Below, in pieces: positions 33,907 to 45,084 of a DNA stretch of 64,000 nucleotides. This DNA is from an uncultured Woeseiaceae bacterium (GTDB lineage Bacteria; Pseudomonadota; Gammaproteobacteria; Steroidobacterales; Woeseiaceae): positions 5,815 to 69,814 of the forward strand of contig CAMYJB010000013.1 of NCBI GenBank assembly GCA_947258565.1. Reading direction: 5' to 3'. The notes under the pieces are model-generated. The model made no database searches. It had not been told where the DNA came from and was given only the letters and a program-made list of their open reading frames with translations. The translations under genes were made by a program, and so were the position numbers. Each line of letters begins with the position of its first letter. The first letter of the stretch is position 1.

Positions 33907-36459
33907 ATGGAAGTCAGCGCCGTTCACACCCCGATGATGCGCCAGTACCTGGCCATCAAGGCCGAGCATCCGGATATGCTCGTCTTCTACCGCATGGGCG
34001 ACTTCTACGAACTCTTCTACGAGGACGCAAAGCGCGCGGCTTCGCTTCTCGACATCACCCTGACCTCACGCGGCAAATCGGGCGGCAACCCGATCCCGAT
34101 GGCCGGCGTGCCCTATCACGCCGCCGAGAGCTATCTCGCGAAACTCGTCAGGAAAGGCGAGTCGGTGGCGATCTGCGAGCAGATCGGCGACCCGGCGACG
34201 AGCAAGGGTCCGGTCGAGCGCAAGGTCACGCGGATCGTGACGCCCGGCACGCTCACCGACGAAGCGCTGCTGTCGGAGAGCCGTGACAACCTGGTCGCGG
34301 CGATGTTTGTCGACAGCGAGGGCATCGGTCTCGCATGGCTGGATCTTGCAGGCGGCCGATTCCGGCTCACCGAGGCTGCAGACGGAGAGGCCATTGCCGG
34401 CGAACTGGAAAGGCTGCGGCCGGCCGAGCTGATCGTCGACGAGGACCAGGTCGAAGCGCGTCGTTTCGGCGAGGGCGTGCGCATAACGCGACGCCCGCCC
34501 TGGCACTTCGAACTCGACGCCGCGACCCGGCTGCTGTGCAGGCAATTCGGTACCCGCGACCTGTCCGGCTTCGGTTGCGACGCGTTTCCGCGGGGGGTCG
34601 CCGCGGCCGGCGCATTGCTGCAGTACGTCAGCGACACCCAGAAAGCCTCTTTGCCGCACCTGCAGGCGATCACGGTGGAACGCCGCGAAGACGCGGTCAT
34701 CATGGACGGACCGACGCGCCGCAACCTGGAACTCCAGGCGTCGCTCAGCGGACACGATCAGCACACGCTGGCGGGCGTGATGGATCGCTGCCAGAGCCCC
34801 ATGGGCAGCCGCTTGCTGCGGCGCTGGATCCAGCGGCCGCTGCGCGATCCCGCCACACTGAAAGCGCGCTACCAGGCCGTCGAGGCCATGATCACCGCTA
34901 GCGCAGCCGACGTACTGCAGCCGCTGCTGCACGGTATCGGGGATGTCGAGCGCATCCTGTCCCGCGTCGCCCTGCGATCCGCCCGGCCGCGTGACCTGCG
35001 GCAGCTGCGCGAGGCGCTGTCCCGCCTGCCGGAGTTGCGCAAACAACTCGCGGGCATCCAGTCACCGCAGCTCAGTGCCTTGCGGGAGCGCATCGTCCCT
35101 CATCACCGCGAGCAGCAGCTGCTTACCGATGCGCTCGTCGACAATCCGCCGATGCTGATTCGCGATGGTGGCGTAATCGCGGACGCTTACGACGACGAAC
35201 TCGACGAACTGCGCGCCATCGCCGAAAACGCCGACCAGTTCCTGCTGGACCTCGAGGCGCGCGAAAAGCAGCGAACCGGCATCGCGACGCTGAAGCTCGG
35301 CTACAACCGCGTGCACGGCTACTACATTGAGATCAGCAAGGGACAGGCAGACAGGGCACCCGACGAGTACGTACGCCGGCAAACACTCAAAGCGGCCGAA
35401 CGATACATCACGCCGGAGCTGAAAGAGTTCGAGGACAAGGTACTGAGCGCGCGGGAACGCGCGCTGGCCCGGGAGAAGTATCTCTACGAGCAGTTACTGG
35501 ATCACCTGAACGAGGCGCTTGCCGGGCTGCAACAGACGGCGTTCGCCGTCGCCGAGCTGGATGTGCTGTTGTGTTTCGCCGAGCGCGCCGCGAGCCTGCG
35601 CCTGTGCAAACCCGAACTGAGCGACGAGCCGCGCATCGAGATCCGCGGAGGGCGCCACCTCGTTGTCGAACAGGTGATCGAGACGCCGTTCGTCGCCAAT
35701 GACCTGACGTTGACCGACGAGCAACGGCTGATCGTCATCACCGGTCCGAACATGGGCGGCAAGTCGACCTACATGCGCCAGACGGCGCTGATCGCGATAC
35801 TTGCGCACATCGGCAGTTTCGTGCCGGCGGACTCGCTGCGTATCGGGCCGCTGGACCGGATCTTTACGCGCATCGGCGCCTCCGACGACATCGCGGGTGG
35901 CCGCTCGACGTTCATGGTCGAGATGACGGAGACCGCCACCATCCTCAACAATGCGACGGCGCAAAGCCTGGTGCTGATGGACGAGATCGGGCGCGGCACC
36001 AGCACCTTCGACGGCCTGTCGCTGGCCTGGGCAGCGGCGCACTACATGGGCGAAAAGGCGCGCGCATTCACGCTGTTCGCGACGCACTACTTCGAGCTGA
36101 CCGCGCTCGCCGACGAGCTGCCGGCCTGTCGCAATGTGCACCTCGATGCGACCGAGCACGACGGCCGGCTGGTGTTCCTGCACGCCGTAAAACCCGGGCC
36201 GGCCAACCAGAGTTACGGTCTGCAGGTCGCGGCGCTCGCCGGCGTGCCCGGGCACGTCGTGCAGCGTGCCCGCGACTATCTGGCAACGCTGGAATCGCAT
36301 CAGCTCGCGCTGACGCAAGGCCCGCAGGCGCAGCTGCCGCTGGGCCCGGCAGATGCGACGGGGGAAGACTTACTTCGCGAGGCGCTGGCGGAACTGGATC
36401 CGGACGCGATGACCCCCCGGCAGGCGCTCGCGGCGCTGTACAGGCTGAGAGACCTGTAA
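33907..36459 (+). CDS. mutS: DNA mismatch repair ATPase MutS
   Basis: An 850-aa MutS. The mismatch-reading motif [15 protein letters not shown] lies at about 28-42. The connector and lever domains follow, then Walker [14 protein letters not shown], the signature [14 protein letters not shown] and Walker [15 protein letters not shown]. The C-terminal HTH dimerisation motif is [10 protein letters not shown]. It recognises base mismatches and recruits MutL. It is convergent with the hydrolase gene, with a GC palindrome (GCGCGCCGGCGCGC) in the 18-base gap. Confidence 0.98.
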   Translation: MEVSAVHTPMMRQYLAIKAEHPDMLVFYRMGDFYELFYEDAKRAASLLDITLTSRGKSGGNPIPMAGVPYHAAESYLAKLVRKGESVAICEQIGDPATSKGPVERKVTRIVTPGTLTDEALLSESRDNLVAAMFVDSEGIGLAWLDLAGGRFRLTEAADGEAIAGELERLRPAELIVDEDQVEARRFGEGVRITRRPPWHFELDAATRLLCRQFGTRDLSGFGCDAFPRGVAAAGALLQYVSDTQKASLPHLQAITVERREDAVIMDGPTRRNLELQASLSGHDQHTLAGVMDRCQSPMGSRLLRRWIQRPLRDPATLKARYQAVEAMITASAADVLQPLLHGIGDVERILSRVALRSARPRDLRQLREALSRLPELRKQLAGIQSPQLSALRERIVPHHREQQLLTDALVDNPPMLIRDGGVIADAYDDELDELRAIAENADQFLLDLEAREKQRTGIATLKLGYNRVHGYYIEISKGQADRAPDEYVRRQTLKAAERYITPELKEFEDKVLSARERALAREKYLYEQLLDHLNEALAGLQQTAFAVAELDVLLCFAERAASLRLCKPELSDEPRIEIRGGRHLVVEQVIETPFVANDLTLTDEQRLIVITGPNMGGKSTYMRQTALIAILAHIGSFVPADSLRIGPLDRIFTRIGASDDIAGGRSTFMVEMTETATILNNATAQSLVLMDEIGRGTSTFDGLSLAWAAAHYMGEKARAFTLFATHYFELTALADELPACRNVHLDATEHDGRLVFLHAVKPGPANQSYGLQVAALAGVPGHVVQRARDYLATLESHQLALTQGPQAQLPLGPADATGEDLLREALAELDPDAMTPRQALAALYRLRDL

Positions 36460-36477
36460 TCGCGCGCCGGCGCGCCG

Positions 36478-37131
36478 TTACTCTTCGCGCAGGAACTCAC
36501 CGCGCCGCAGGAATGTTCCGATCTGCTCCGCGACGTTTCGCGAAATCAGCATTCCCGTGTGGGTCGTCGGCATGACGATATGATCTTTCGCGCCATCGAG
36601 CCGGGTCTCGGCAACCGTCACGGTGCCGTCGTTCGGTTCCCCGAACGGCCCGGCAACGTGACCGACGCCGAACGGGACCGAGCCGGCGATAGCGCCGATA
36701 TCGCGCCGGGCAGTCACCTCGCTCGCCCACTCGTTGGCAGAGCCGTGCACCGTCCCCTGGGGGAGCGCGGCACCGAGCAGATGCTCACCCCAGCTCTTGG
36801 CTTTGAGGATGGTGGCGGCGCGTGACCCGCGCAGCGGCGAGCCGATGCACACGATGCGGCCCGGAATATCGGAGTAATGGTTTGCCAGCATTCGCAGGAT
36901 GACCAGGCCTCCCAGGCTGTGGCCGACGAGATGCGCCTGCTCGATTCCATTCTCCTCGATGAAACGGGCCAGGCGGCCGGCGTTTTCATCGAGCGTTTTG
37001 GTAACGGACGGGTAATTGAAAATGAACGCCTTCATGCCGTACTCGCGCTCGAGGTGCCGCTTGATCAGGTACATCCCGGTACCGTGCGACCAGAGGCCGT
37101 GCGCGCATACAACGGTGTCAACCGCGTTCAC
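36478..37131 (-). CDS. Alpha/beta hydrolase, lipase-like
   Basis: A 217-aa alpha/beta-hydrolase. The oxyanion region is VVCAHGLWSHG, the nucleophile elbow is HLVGHSLGGLV (Ser near 77), and the late His is likely in TTHTGMLIS. The layout resembles PGAP1/triacylglycerol-lipase-like esterases. The GTG start at 37131 overlaps the stop of the Nudix gene (GTGA); the longer reading frame into that gene is not supported. The substrate is unknown. Confidence 0.8.
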   Translation of the reverse strand: MNAVDTVVCAHGLWSHGTGMYLIKRHLEREYGMKAFIFNYPSVTKTLDENAGRLARFIEENGIEQAHLVGHSLGGLVILRMLANHYSDIPGRIVCIGSPLRGSRAATILKAKSWGEHLLGAALPQGTVHGSANEWASEVTARRDIGAIAGSVPFGVGHVAGPFGEPNDGTVTVAETRLDGAKDHIVMPTTHTGMLISRNVAEQIGTFLRRGEFLREE

Positions 37132-37565
37132 GTTATTGCCAGATTCCACAGCGCGTCCCGATTCGTCCACGACCACACGGCGCCGGCGGCATCGCGCAGG
37201 GGCACCCACCGGTAAGCCGAGTGTTCGTCCCCCTGCAGGGTGATGTCCACGTCGTCAGATAGCCGGTATCGCCACTCGAATTCCACGTTTTCTACGATGC
37301 CCGGACCAAAGCGGTTACGCCAGCGCGGGTCGATGGCGAACTGCCGGCTGACGCCACTGTATTCGAGCCGGCCCTCGGGTCCGAGCCCGGTTTCCTCCGT
37401 CAATTCCCGGCGTGCGGCCTCGGCATGCGTCTCCCCGGGGAGCAGGCTGCCTGTTACGGATTGCCAGAATTCGAACGGGCTGCGGCGGCGCAGCAGCAGC
37501 GCCTGGCCGCCGTCACTGTAGACCACGACGAGGACGGATTCGGGCCGGCGGAAGTCAGTCGGCAC
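37128..37565 (-). CDS. nudB: Nudix hydrolase, NudB-like (dihydroneopterin triphosphate pyrophosphatase)
   Basis: A 145-aa Nudix protein with a complete Nudix box [22 protein letters not shown] at about 42-63. [12 protein letters not shown] and the late WVPLRDA segment are typical of NudB. The position right after aspS is the usual place for nudB, so folate biosynthesis is the likely role. GTG 37565 overlaps the aspS end by 11 bases; the longer in-frame reading is an aspS shadow. Confidence 0.88.
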   Translation of the reverse strand: MPTDFRRPESVLVVVYSDGGQALLLRRRSPFEFWQSVTGSLLPGETHAEAARRELTEETGLGPEGRLEYSGVSRQFAIDPRWRNRFGPGIVENVEFEWRYRLSDDVDITLQGDEHSAYRWVPLRDAAGAVWSWTNRDALWNLAIT

Positions 37566-39327
37566 GCGGTGTGCGCAGGCGGATACCCGTTTCCTTGAGC
37601 TGCTCCGCCGATACGACGCCCGGCGCATTGGTCAGGGGATCGTGCGCCGTCTGCGTCTTGGGAAAGGCGATCACGTCGCGAATGCTCTCCGCCCCGGCCA
37701 TCAGCATGACGACGCGATCAAGGCCGAACGCGATGCCGCCATGCGGCGGCGCACCGTATTGCAGCGCCCGGAGCAGGAAGCCGAACTTCTCCTCGGCCTC
37801 ATCGCGGCTGATGTCGAGTAGCTCGAATACGGCCGACTGCATGTCCTGGTCGTGGATACGAATCGATCCGCCGCCGATCTCCGAGCCGTTCAGTACCATG
37901 TCGTACGCGCGCGACAATGCGTTGCCGGGATCGGCCCGCAGCGCCTCGGCGTCATCGACCGCCGGCGCGGTGAACGGATGGTGCAGCGCGGTCCAGCGCG
38001 CGGCCTGGGATGCCCTTTCGAACATCGGGAAATCCACTACCCAGAGCGGCGCCCAGCCCTCACCGACGAGCCCCCGGTCCTCGCCCAGCTTCACGCGCAG
38101 GGCACCGAGCGCCTCGTTGACGATCCTCGCCTTGTCGGCACCAAAGAAAATCACGTCGCCGGACGCAGCGGCGGTGCGCTCCAGAATGCCGCTCACGGCC
38201 GCGTCGGGAAGGAACTTGAGTATCGGGGACTGCAGTCCCTCGCGTCCCATTGCGGCATCATTGACCTTTATATAAGCCAGGCCCTTCGCGCCGTATCGGC
38301 CAACATAGTCGGCGTAATCGTCGAGCTCCTTGCGGCTCAGCTCGGCGCCTCCGGGCAGACACAGCGCGGCAACGCGTCCCTCCGGGTCGCTTGCCGGCCC
38401 GGAAAAGACCTTGAACTCGACATCGCCCACGAGATCCGAGACGTCGACAAGTTCCAGGTCGATGCGCAGATCGGGCTTGTCGGAGCCGTAGCGCCGCATA
38501 GCCTCGGCGTAGCGCATTCGCGGGAACGGATCGGGCAGGTCGACGTCGAGTACCGACTTGAAAACGTGGCGCATCAGCGCCTCCGTTTCGCCCGTAACGA
38601 TCTCTTCGTTCACGAAACTCATCTCTATGTCGAGCTGCGTGAATTCCGGCTGCCGGTCGGCCCGCAGGTCCTCGTCACGAAAACAACGCACGATCTGGTA
38701 GTAGCGATCCAGCCCGGACATCATCAGGAGCTGTTTGAAGAGCTGCGGCGACTGCGGCAGCGCGAAGAACTTGCCGGGATGCGTGCGGCTCGGGACGATA
38801 TAGTCCCGTGCGCCCTCGGGCGTGGCGCGCGTGAGCATCGGCGTCTCCACGTCAACGAAGCCGGCCTCATCGAGGAAATCGCGCATTGCCCGGGTCACGC
38901 GGTGGCGCAGGCGCAGATTGCCGAGCATATCCTCGCGCCGCAGGTCGAGATAGCGGTACTTGAGTCTAAGCTCCTCGTTGGCCTGTTCGTCGTGATGGAA
39001 CGGCGGCGTCTCGGCGCGGTTGAGAACCTCCAGTTCGTGCGCCAGCACCTCGACGTGGCCGGTGGCCATGTTGGGATTGATCGTGCCTTCCGGCCGCTCC
39101 CGGACCTTGCCCTTTACTGCCAGCACGAATTCGCCGCGAATCCGCTCGGCCGCGGCGAAGATGTCGGCCCGGTCCGGGTCGAAGACAACCTGCAGCAGGC
39201 CTTCACGGTCACGCAAATCGACGAATATCACGCCGCCGTGGTCGCGACGCCGGTGCACCCAGCCGCAAACCGACACCCGTTTGCCGATCATGGACTGGTC
39301 GACTTGTCCGCAATAGTGGCTGCGCAT
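37555..39327 (-). CDS. aspS: Aspartyl-tRNA synthetase
   Basis: A 590-aa bacterial-type AspRS. It has an N-terminal OB-fold ([21 protein letters not shown]), class II motif 2 ([21 protein letters not shown]), the bacterial GAD insertion (about 290-420) and motif 3 ([13 protein letters not shown]). It charges tRNA-Asp; a non-discriminating form cannot be excluded from sequence. ATG 39327 matches the family start, MRSHYCGQ. The longer frame upstream overlaps nothing conserved. Confidence 0.97.
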   Translation of the reverse strand: MRSHYCGQVDQSMIGKRVSVCGWVHRRRDHGGVIFVDLRDREGLLQVVFDPDRADIFAAAERIRGEFVLAVKGKVRERPEGTINPNMATGHVEVLAHELEVLNRAETPPFHHDEQANEELRLKYRYLDLRREDMLGNLRLRHRVTRAMRDFLDEAGFVDVETPMLTRATPEGARDYIVPSRTHPGKFFALPQSPQLFKQLLMMSGLDRYYQIVRCFRDEDLRADRQPEFTQLDIEMSFVNEEIVTGETEALMRHVFKSVLDVDLPDPFPRMRYAEAMRRYGSDKPDLRIDLELVDVSDLVGDVEFKVFSGPASDPEGRVAALCLPGGAELSRKELDDYADYVGRYGAKGLAYIKVNDAAMGREGLQSPILKFLPDAAVSGILERTAAASGDVIFFGADKARIVNEALGALRVKLGEDRGLVGEGWAPLWVVDFPMFERASQAARWTALHHPFTAPAVDDAEALRADPGNALSRAYDMVLNGSEIGGGSIRIHDQDMQSAVFELLDISRDEAEEKFGFLLRALQYGAPPHGGIAFGLDRVVMLMAGAESIRDVIAFPKTQTAHDPLTNAPGVVSAEQLKETGIRLRTPRAD

Positions 39328-39406
39328 GGTACTGACGGCCCTGAAAAAAGAGGCGGAATGGTACGGCCTGAACGACGGCCGCGCAAGGCGGGGCCGCTTT
39401 TCCGGA

Positions 39407-40066
39407 TCAGTCCCCCTCGCCAGGTTGAGCCGGTTGACCCAGCGGCAATTCGCCGGTCTTGTCGTTGCGCCACGGCGGCACAACCACGCCCAGGGAGATA
39501 ATCATCTTCAGCGCCTCGTCCACCTCCATGTCGAGCACGATTACGTCCTTCTTGGGCACGATGATGATGAAGCCCGAGGTCGGATTCGGCGTTGTCGGCA
39601 CGAAACAGCAGGTCACGTCCTCGCCGGTCCTGCCCTGCACTTCCCCGAGCTCCGCGGAGGTCTGGAACGCGAGGCTGTATATGCCTTTGCGCGGGTATTC
39701 GATAAGCAACACCCGCTTGAACGCGTTGCTGGAGTCCGAGAACACGATTTCGGCAAAATTCTTCGCGGCCGAATAGATCGATCGCACGACCGGGATGCGA
39801 TCCATCAGTGACTCCCAGCCGCCTACGAACGCGCGCCCCACGAAATTCGCTGCGAGCACGCCGGTGATCAACAGCAAAATCACCGTCAGTATTGCGCCAA
39901 GCCCGGGAATGTGAAAACCGAGAATCTCGTCCGGCCGGTATTGCGGCGGCAGCAACAGCAACGAGCGGTCCATCAGCCGGACCGCAAAACGCAGCAACAG
40001 GATCGTAAGCCCGAGCGGCAGCCAGACCAGGATCCCGGCAACGATATAGCGACGCAGGGCTTTCAT
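39407..40066 (-). CDS. DUF502 membrane protein
   Basis: A 219-aa protein with two N-terminal membrane spans ([20 protein letters not shown] and [22 protein letters not shown]). A conserved soluble domain follows ([38 protein letters not shown]), the hallmark of DUF502. The function is unknown. It usually lies between the FmdB-like gene and aspS in gammaproteobacteria, as seen here. Confidence 0.88.
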   Translation of the reverse strand: MKALRRYIVAGILVWLPLGLTILLLRFAVRLMDRSLLLLPPQYRPDEILGFHIPGLGAILTVILLLITGVLAANFVGRAFVGGWESLMDRIPVVRSIYSAAKNFAEIVFSDSSNAFKRVLLIEYPRKGIYSLAFQTSAELGEVQGRTGEDVTCCFVPTTPNPTSGFIIIVPKKDVIVLDMEVDEALKMIISLGVVVPPWRNDKTGELPLGQPAQPGEGD

Positions 40067-40075
40067 AGGGCGCGG

Positions 40076-40402
40076 CTATCCAACGCCGGACTTGCTGTCG
40101 GTGGCGGGCCCGGACTCGGCCTTGACCGCCTTATTGTCCTTGCCCTTGTCGTCCTTCTTCACCGTGCCCTTGTCGTCCTTCTTCGACGGCTCCCTCTCGC
40201 CATGCAGGTTGCGCTGCTTGTCCTTCTTGAAATCGGTCTCGTACCAGCCCGCGCCTTTCAATCGAAACCTCGGCGCCGACAGTTGCCGCCGGAGCTGCGG
40301 CTTACCGCACTCGGGACAATCAACCAGCGGATCGTCCGAGATTTTCTGCAGAGCGTCTAGCGTGTGCTCGCAGTTCCTGCAAACGTATCCGTAAATTGGC
40401 AT
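40076..40402 (-). CDS. FmdB-family zinc ribbon protein
   Basis: A 108-aa protein starting MPIYGYVCRNCEHTLDALQK. The zinc ribbon is formed by CRNC and CPEC about 25 residues apart. The second half is a low-complexity Lys/Asp tail (KKDDKG repeats), probably disordered. FmdB proteins are putative regulators of unknown target. It lies nine bases before the DUF502 gene, forming a small unit with it and aspS. ATG 40402 is used; upstream in-frame sequence is unsupported. Confidence 0.88.
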   Translation of the reverse strand: MPIYGYVCRNCEHTLDALQKISDDPLVDCPECGKPQLRRQLSAPRFRLKGAGWYETDFKKDKQRNLHGEREPSKKDDKGTVKKDDKGKDNKAVKAESGPATDSKSGVG

Positions 40403-40481
40403 CGGTAGGCCTCCGTGAATAGGCCGGATTATAGTAGTAGCGCGCCGCAGCGCGCGAATTAATCCCGCCGGGGGTCGCCAA

Positions 40482-43061
40482 TCACGCCGCGTTCTGAAAA
40501 TCGAGCCGGTCGTGGTCGACGCCAACCTCGATAACGTCTCCCGGTTTGAACTTGCCCTGCAGGATTTCCTGCGCGAGTGGATTTTCCACCTGCTGCTGAA
40601 TCGCGCGTTTCAATGGCCTTGCGCCGTACACGGGATCGAAGCCGGCTTCAGCGAGCTTGTCCCGCGCCGCATCGGACAGGTGGATGCGCATGTCGCGATC
40701 CGCCAAGCGCTCGTACAGGTAGCCCAGCTGGATGTCGACGATCCTGCGGATGTGCTCCCGGCTGAGCGGATGGAACACGACCACGTCGTCGACGCGATTG
40801 ATGAACTCGGGCCGGAAATGCTGCCCGACCACGTCCATCACCGCATTCTTCATCGCGTCGTAATTTTCCTCTCCCGCCATCTCCTGGATCATTTGCGACC
40901 CCAGGTTGGACGTCATAACGATGACGGTATTGCGGAAATCGACGGTCCTGCCCTGCCCGTCCGTCAGGCGTCCGTCGTCGAGTACCTGCAGCAGCACGTT
41001 GAATACGTCCGGGTGTGCCTTTTCGACTTCGTCGAGAAGGATGACGGAGTACGGCCGCCGCCGCACGGCCTCCGTGAGGTAGCCGCCTTCCTCGTAACCG
41101 ACATAGCCCGGCGGCGCGCCGATCAGGCGTGCGACCGAATGCTTTTCCATGAACTCCGACATGTCGAGCCGCACCATTGCGTCGTCCGTGTCGAACAGGA
41201 AACTCGCGAGCGCTTTGGTCAGCTCCGTTTTGCCGACACCGGTCGGACCCAGGAACAGGAAGGAGCCGATCGGACGGCGCGGATCGGAGAGCCCTGCACG
41301 CGAGCGGCGGATCGCATTGGCGACCGCCGTCACGGCCTCTGCCTGGCCGACGACCCGCTCCTGCACGACGGACTCCATCTGCAGCAGCTTTTCCTTTTCG
41401 CCTTCGAGCATCTTGGAGACCGGAATGCCCGTCCACTTGGAGACGATCTCGGCGACTTCCTCTTCGGTGACGTTGTTGCGCAACAGCGTCGTCTCGCGTT
41501 GCTCCGCACTTGCCGCTTCGGCGAGCTGTTTTTCGAGTTCAGGGATACGGCCGTATTGCAGCTCCGACATGCGCGCGAGGTCGTTGGCACGGTGTGCCGT
41601 CTCGAGTTCGAGGCGCGCCCGTTCGAGTTCCTCTTTAATGTGCGCCGTGCCCTGCATCGCCGCTTTTTCCGACTTCCAGATCTCTTCGAGGTCCGCGTAT
41701 TCGCGCTCGAAGTCGCCCAGCTGATCCTCCAGATCGTCCAGGCGTTTTTTCGACGCATCGTCCGCTTCCTTCTTGAGGGCTTCACGCTCGATCTTGAGCT
41801 GGATGATGCGGCGCTCGAGTCTGTCCATGCTCTCGGGCTTCGAATCGATCTCTATGCGAATCCGTGATGCCGCCTCGTCGACGAGATCGATTGCCTTGTC
41901 CGGCAGTTTACGACCGCTGATGTAGCGGTGAGAGAGGGTTGCCGCGGCAACGATTGCCGGATCGGTTATCTCGACGCCATGATGAATCTCGTACCGCTCC
42001 TTGAGCCCGCGGAGGATCGCGATCGTGTCCTCGACCGTTGGCTCGTCGACGAGCACCTGCTGGAAGCGGCGCTCCAGCGCCGCGTCCTTCTCGACGTACT
42101 TGCGGTACTCATCGAGCGTCGTCGCGCCAACGCAGTGAAGCTCGCCGCGCGCGAGCGCCGGCTTGAGCATGTTGCCGGCATCCATCGAACCTTCGGCCTT
42201 GCCGGCCCCCACCATGGTGTGCAGTTCGTCGATGAACAGGATGATCTGTCCTTCCTGCTTGGCAAGATCACTGAGAACGGCCTTCAGGCGTTCCTCGAAC
42301 TCGCCGCGGAATTTCGCGCCCGCAATCAGCGCCCCCATGTCCAGCGACAGAATGCGCTTGCCGCGCAGCCCTTCGGGCACTTCGTTATTGACGATACGCT
42401 GCGCGAGCCCTTCGACAATAGCCGTCTTGCCGACGCCTGGCTCACCGATCAGCACGGGATTGTTCTTGGTACGGCGCTGCAGAATCTGAATCGTGCGCCG
42501 GATTTCCTCGTCGCGACCGACGATCGGATCAAGCTTGCCCTGCTCCGCGCGCTCGGTCAGGTCGATGGTGTAGCGCTCCAGCGCCTGTCGCGTGTCCTCC
42601 GCATTCGGGTCGTCGACCTGTTGCCCGCCGCGGAGGTCGTCGATTGCCTTCTCGACCGCGCCGCGCACGGCGCCGGCCTGCTCGAACAGTCTCCTCAGCG
42701 GTGAACTGTCATCGACGGCTGCCAACACGAATAGTTCGCTGGAGACGTACTGGTCGTCGCGCTTCTGGGCGAGCTTGTCGGTGATATTGAAGAGCTTGCC
42801 CAGGTCACTGCTGAAATGAACGTCGCCGCCTGCACCCTCTACCCTCGGCAGCCGGTCGATGGCGTCGCCGAGCTGGGAGCGCAGCAGGTTTACGTTCGCG
42901 CCAGCCTTCGTCAGCATGCCGCGGACGCTGCCGCCCTGCTGGTCCAGCAGCGCCACCATGACGTGAGCGGGCTCGATGAACTGGTGGTCCTGCCCGACCG
43001 CCAGTGATTGCGCGTCCGCCAGCGCCATTTGAAATTTGCTTGTCAGTTTGTCCAGACGCAT
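40482..43061 (-). CDS. clpB: Disaggregase ClpB
   Basis: An 859-aa Hsp100 chaperone. The N-terminal double Clp repeat spans about 1-145. AAA-1 has Walker [14 protein letters not shown], a coiled-coil middle domain spans about 410-520, and AAA-2 has [14 protein letters not shown] and sensor motifs. With DnaK it rescues aggregated proteins after heat stress. A sigma-32-like promoter is visible upstream. The gene order clpB-pgeF-rluD-bamD matches E. coli. Confidence 0.97.
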   Translation of the reverse strand: MRLDKLTSKFQMALADAQSLAVGQDHQFIEPAHVMVALLDQQGGSVRGMLTKAGANVNLLRSQLGDAIDRLPRVEGAGGDVHFSSDLGKLFNITDKLAQKRDDQYVSSELFVLAAVDDSSPLRRLFEQAGAVRGAVEKAIDDLRGGQQVDDPNAEDTRQALERYTIDLTERAEQGKLDPIVGRDEEIRRTIQILQRRTKNNPVLIGEPGVGKTAIVEGLAQRIVNNEVPEGLRGKRILSLDMGALIAGAKFRGEFEERLKAVLSDLAKQEGQIILFIDELHTMVGAGKAEGSMDAGNMLKPALARGELHCVGATTLDEYRKYVEKDAALERRFQQVLVDEPTVEDTIAILRGLKERYEIHHGVEITDPAIVAAATLSHRYISGRKLPDKAIDLVDEAASRIRIEIDSKPESMDRLERRIIQLKIEREALKKEADDASKKRLDDLEDQLGDFEREYADLEEIWKSEKAAMQGTAHIKEELERARLELETAHRANDLARMSELQYGRIPELEKQLAEAASAEQRETTLLRNNVTEEEVAEIVSKWTGIPVSKMLEGEKEKLLQMESVVQERVVGQAEAVTAVANAIRRSRAGLSDPRRPIGSFLFLGPTGVGKTELTKALASFLFDTDDAMVRLDMSEFMEKHSVARLIGAPPGYVGYEEGGYLTEAVRRRPYSVILLDEVEKAHPDVFNVLLQVLDDGRLTDGQGRTVDFRNTVIVMTSNLGSQMIQEMAGEENYDAMKNAVMDVVGQHFRPEFINRVDDVVVFHPLSREHIRRIVDIQLGYLYERLADRDMRIHLSDAARDKLAEAGFDPVYGARPLKRAIQQQVENPLAQEILQGKFKPGDVIEVGVDHDRLDFQNAA

Positions 43062-43092
43062 GTGACGTCCCTCGAAATCAACCTCTCCGGAA

Positions 43093-43118
43093 ATGACGCC
43101 GGCATGGCCAATTTCAAG
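43093..43118 (-). promoter_or_regulatory. Possible heat-shock (sigma-32) promoter of clpB
   Basis: On the minus strand CTTGAAA (43118-43112) is followed after 13 bases by CGTCAT (43098-43093). The first box is a perfect sigma-32 -35; the second fits the CCCCAT-type -10 only partly. The site lies 32 bases before the clpB start. The remainder of the 284-base gap between clpB and pgeF (43062-43345) shows no gene. Confidence 0.45.
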
Positions 43119-43345
43119 CTTCCGAGACCTCCTGATCGAGCAAACCGCAGGACCGGACGTGTTGATCGGCTGGGCGGGCGGTCAAGCCGTCGAGCGGCTA
43201 CCGGGGCGTTTCTCGACGGAAGTAAAGCGCAGCGCAGCGACAAATTCGCCGGGAGCGAATTTGGACGCGCTCGCGCGCCCGGAGGGCCAGCGACAGGACG
43301 TCGCTGCTCAACCATGACGGAGAGAAATGGCCCGGTAGCATGCAA

Positions 43346-44080
43346 TCAAGGTGTTCGATGGATAAACGTGGCCATCCGGCCGCACTGGCCGTCGCGGCGG
43401 TAGGAGAAGAAGCGTTCGCTGTCGCCAAATGTGCACAGTCCGCCACCGTACACGGCGGCGACCCCTGCTGCCCCGAGTTTGCGCTCTGCAAGTGCGTACA
43501 GGTCCGCCTGCCAGCGCCCGCGGTCATTGGGCAGGAAGCAGGCCTCCGCCCCCGCATCAGCGGCGACGAACGCCGCCCGAACCTCGTCACCGACCTCGAA
43601 GGCAGGCTGCGAAATCGCGGGACCGAGCCACGCGAGGAGGCGGTCCGGCCGCGTTTTCATTGACGCAACCGCGGCGGCCACGATGCCGGCGGCCAGCCCC
43701 CGCCAGCCCGCGTGGATTGCAGCGATCTCCTCGCCGTTGTCCGCGCTCAGCACGATTGGCAGGCAATCTGCGGTCAGGACCGCAACGATCGCCCCGGGCC
43801 CATGCGCGATTGCCGCATCCGCTTCCGCGGGATCTGCGGCCCCGGCTACACGAACGGCGGACCCGTGGACCTGTATGAGCCAGTCGGGCTCCCTGGCCAG
43901 GCCGCAGTCGGCCACGAAGCGCCGCCGGTTCTCGGCGACTCGATCCGGCTCGTCCCCCACGTGCGCGCCGAGATTCATGGACCGGTACTTTGCGTCACTG
44001 ACCCCGCCGTGACGGGTCGTGGTTCCGGCAACGATGCCGGCCGGCGCAGGCCAGTCGGCCTCGATCCAGTCCGTCGTCAT
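43346..44080 (-). CDS. pgeF: Peptidoglycan editing factor PgeF (laccase-domain protein)
   Basis: A 244-aa YfiH/PgeF protein. The metal-site motifs are THHG-like TTRHGG near the N-terminus, VLTADCLPIVL (Cys) and IAAIHAGWRGLAAGI (His). The family removes wrongly incorporated residues from peptidoglycan precursors and is often misnamed polyphenol oxidase. The ATG overlaps the rluD stop (ATGA), so the pair is translationally coupled. Confidence 0.9.
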   Translation of the reverse strand: MTTDWIEADWPAPAGIVAGTTTRHGGVSDAKYRSMNLGAHVGDEPDRVAENRRRFVADCGLAREPDWLIQVHGSAVRVAGAADPAEADAAIAHGPGAIVAVLTADCLPIVLSADNGEEIAAIHAGWRGLAAGIVAAAVASMKTRPDRLLAWLGPAISQPAFEVGDEVRAAFVAADAGAEACFLPNDRGRWQADLYALAERKLGAAGVAAVYGGGLCTFGDSERFFSYRRDGQCGRMATFIHRTP

Positions 44081-45030
44081 GCGATGTCCTCGCGCAAGAT
44101 CTGCAACAGCGCCTCGAAGTCCCCGGGCGGCGGCACCTCGAAGCCAAGGTCCTGGCCGGTAGCGGGGTGTTTGAGATCCAGCCGTGCAGCATGCAATGCC
44201 TGGCGCCGGAATGCCCGCAGCGCATTCCGGAGCGACTCGGTCGCGCCGGCCGGCAGGGTCAGTCGTCCGCCGTATACGGGGTCGCCGACCAGTGGATGCC
44301 GGCGATGCGCGAAATGCACGCGTATCTGGTGGGTGCGGCCTGTTTCCAGGACGACGTTCACGAAGGTGTGAGCGCGGAACCGCTCGATGACCGTGAAGTG
44401 CGTGACTGCAGGTCGGCCGTTGTCGCGTACCGCCATCCGGGTGCGATCGACCGGGTGCCGCTCGATGGGCGCATCGATGGTGCCTCCGCCGGTCAGGACT
44501 CCGTTGCAGATGGCGAGGTACTGGCGTGATATCGCACGCTCGGCAAGCTCCCTGACCAGCGCAGTATGCGCCGGCAACGACTTCGCGACGAGCAACAGCC
44601 CACTGGTGTCCTTGTCGAGCCGATGTACGATGCCGGCGCGCGGCAGGGATTCCAGTTGCGATGCATGCGCCAGCAAGCCGTTCATGAGCGTGCCGCTAAC
44701 GTTCCCTGCTCCCGGGTGCACCACCAGTCCGGCAGGTTTGTTGACGACCAGCAGGTCAGCGTCCTCGAACACGACGTCGAGCGTCATGGCTTCGGCTTCG
44801 GCGCGAACGGCGACGTCCGCGGTGACTGTCAGGACGACGGTCTCGCCTCCCTGCACCGGATCACGAGGGCGCCGGGACGCGCCGTCAATGAGCACCGAGC
44901 CGTCGAGCAGCCACGCCTTCAGGCGGCTGCGTGAATAGTCCGGAAACATCCGGGCCAGGGCCCGGTCCAATCTTTGACCGGCGAGCTCGTCGGGTATCCG
45001 TGCGCTGTATTGATTGCGTTCTTCCGTCAT
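44077..45030 (-). CDS. rluD: 23S rRNA pseudouridine synthase RluD
   Basis: A 317-aa enzyme with an N-terminal S4 RNA-binding domain (about 14-75, GQRLDRALARMFPDYSRSRLKAWL) and a catalytic RluA-type domain. The catalytic Asp is in VHRLDKDTSGLLLVAK. Further motifs are YLAICNG and GRTHQIRVH. The S4 domain and the neighbour pgeF favour RluD (positions 1911/1915/1917) over RluC. It is divergent from bamD with 54 bases between the starts. Confidence 0.93.
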   Translation of the reverse strand: MTEERNQYSARIPDELAGQRLDRALARMFPDYSRSRLKAWLLDGSVLIDGASRRPRDPVQGGETVVLTVTADVAVRAEAEAMTLDVVFEDADLLVVNKPAGLVVHPGAGNVSGTLMNGLLAHASQLESLPRAGIVHRLDKDTSGLLLVAKSLPAHTALVRELAERAISRQYLAICNGVLTGGGTIDAPIERHPVDRTRMAVRDNGRPAVTHFTVIERFRAHTFVNVVLETGRTHQIRVHFAHRRHPLVGDPVYGGRLTLPAGATESLRNALRAFRRQALHAARLDLKHPATGQDLGFEVPPPGDFEALLQILREDIA

Positions 45031-45084
45031 CGTCGGTATTGGAGTTTACGGTATACTTGCCGATTTGGTTCGGCCCGCGTACAC

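Noticed and set aside
36462..36475. GC palindrome between mutS and the lipase-like gene as a terminator
   Set aside because: No T-run follows on either strand and the gap is only 18 bases; it could be chance in GC-rich DNA.
37852..39501. A 549-codon open frame antisense to aspS
   Set aside because: Same codon-bias shadow; aspS motifs on the minus strand are complete.
43043..43345. A 100-codon open frame between clpB and pgeF
   Set aside because: It overlaps the clpB start and the candidate promoter, is rich in Arg/Pro/Ala, and has no ribosome site.
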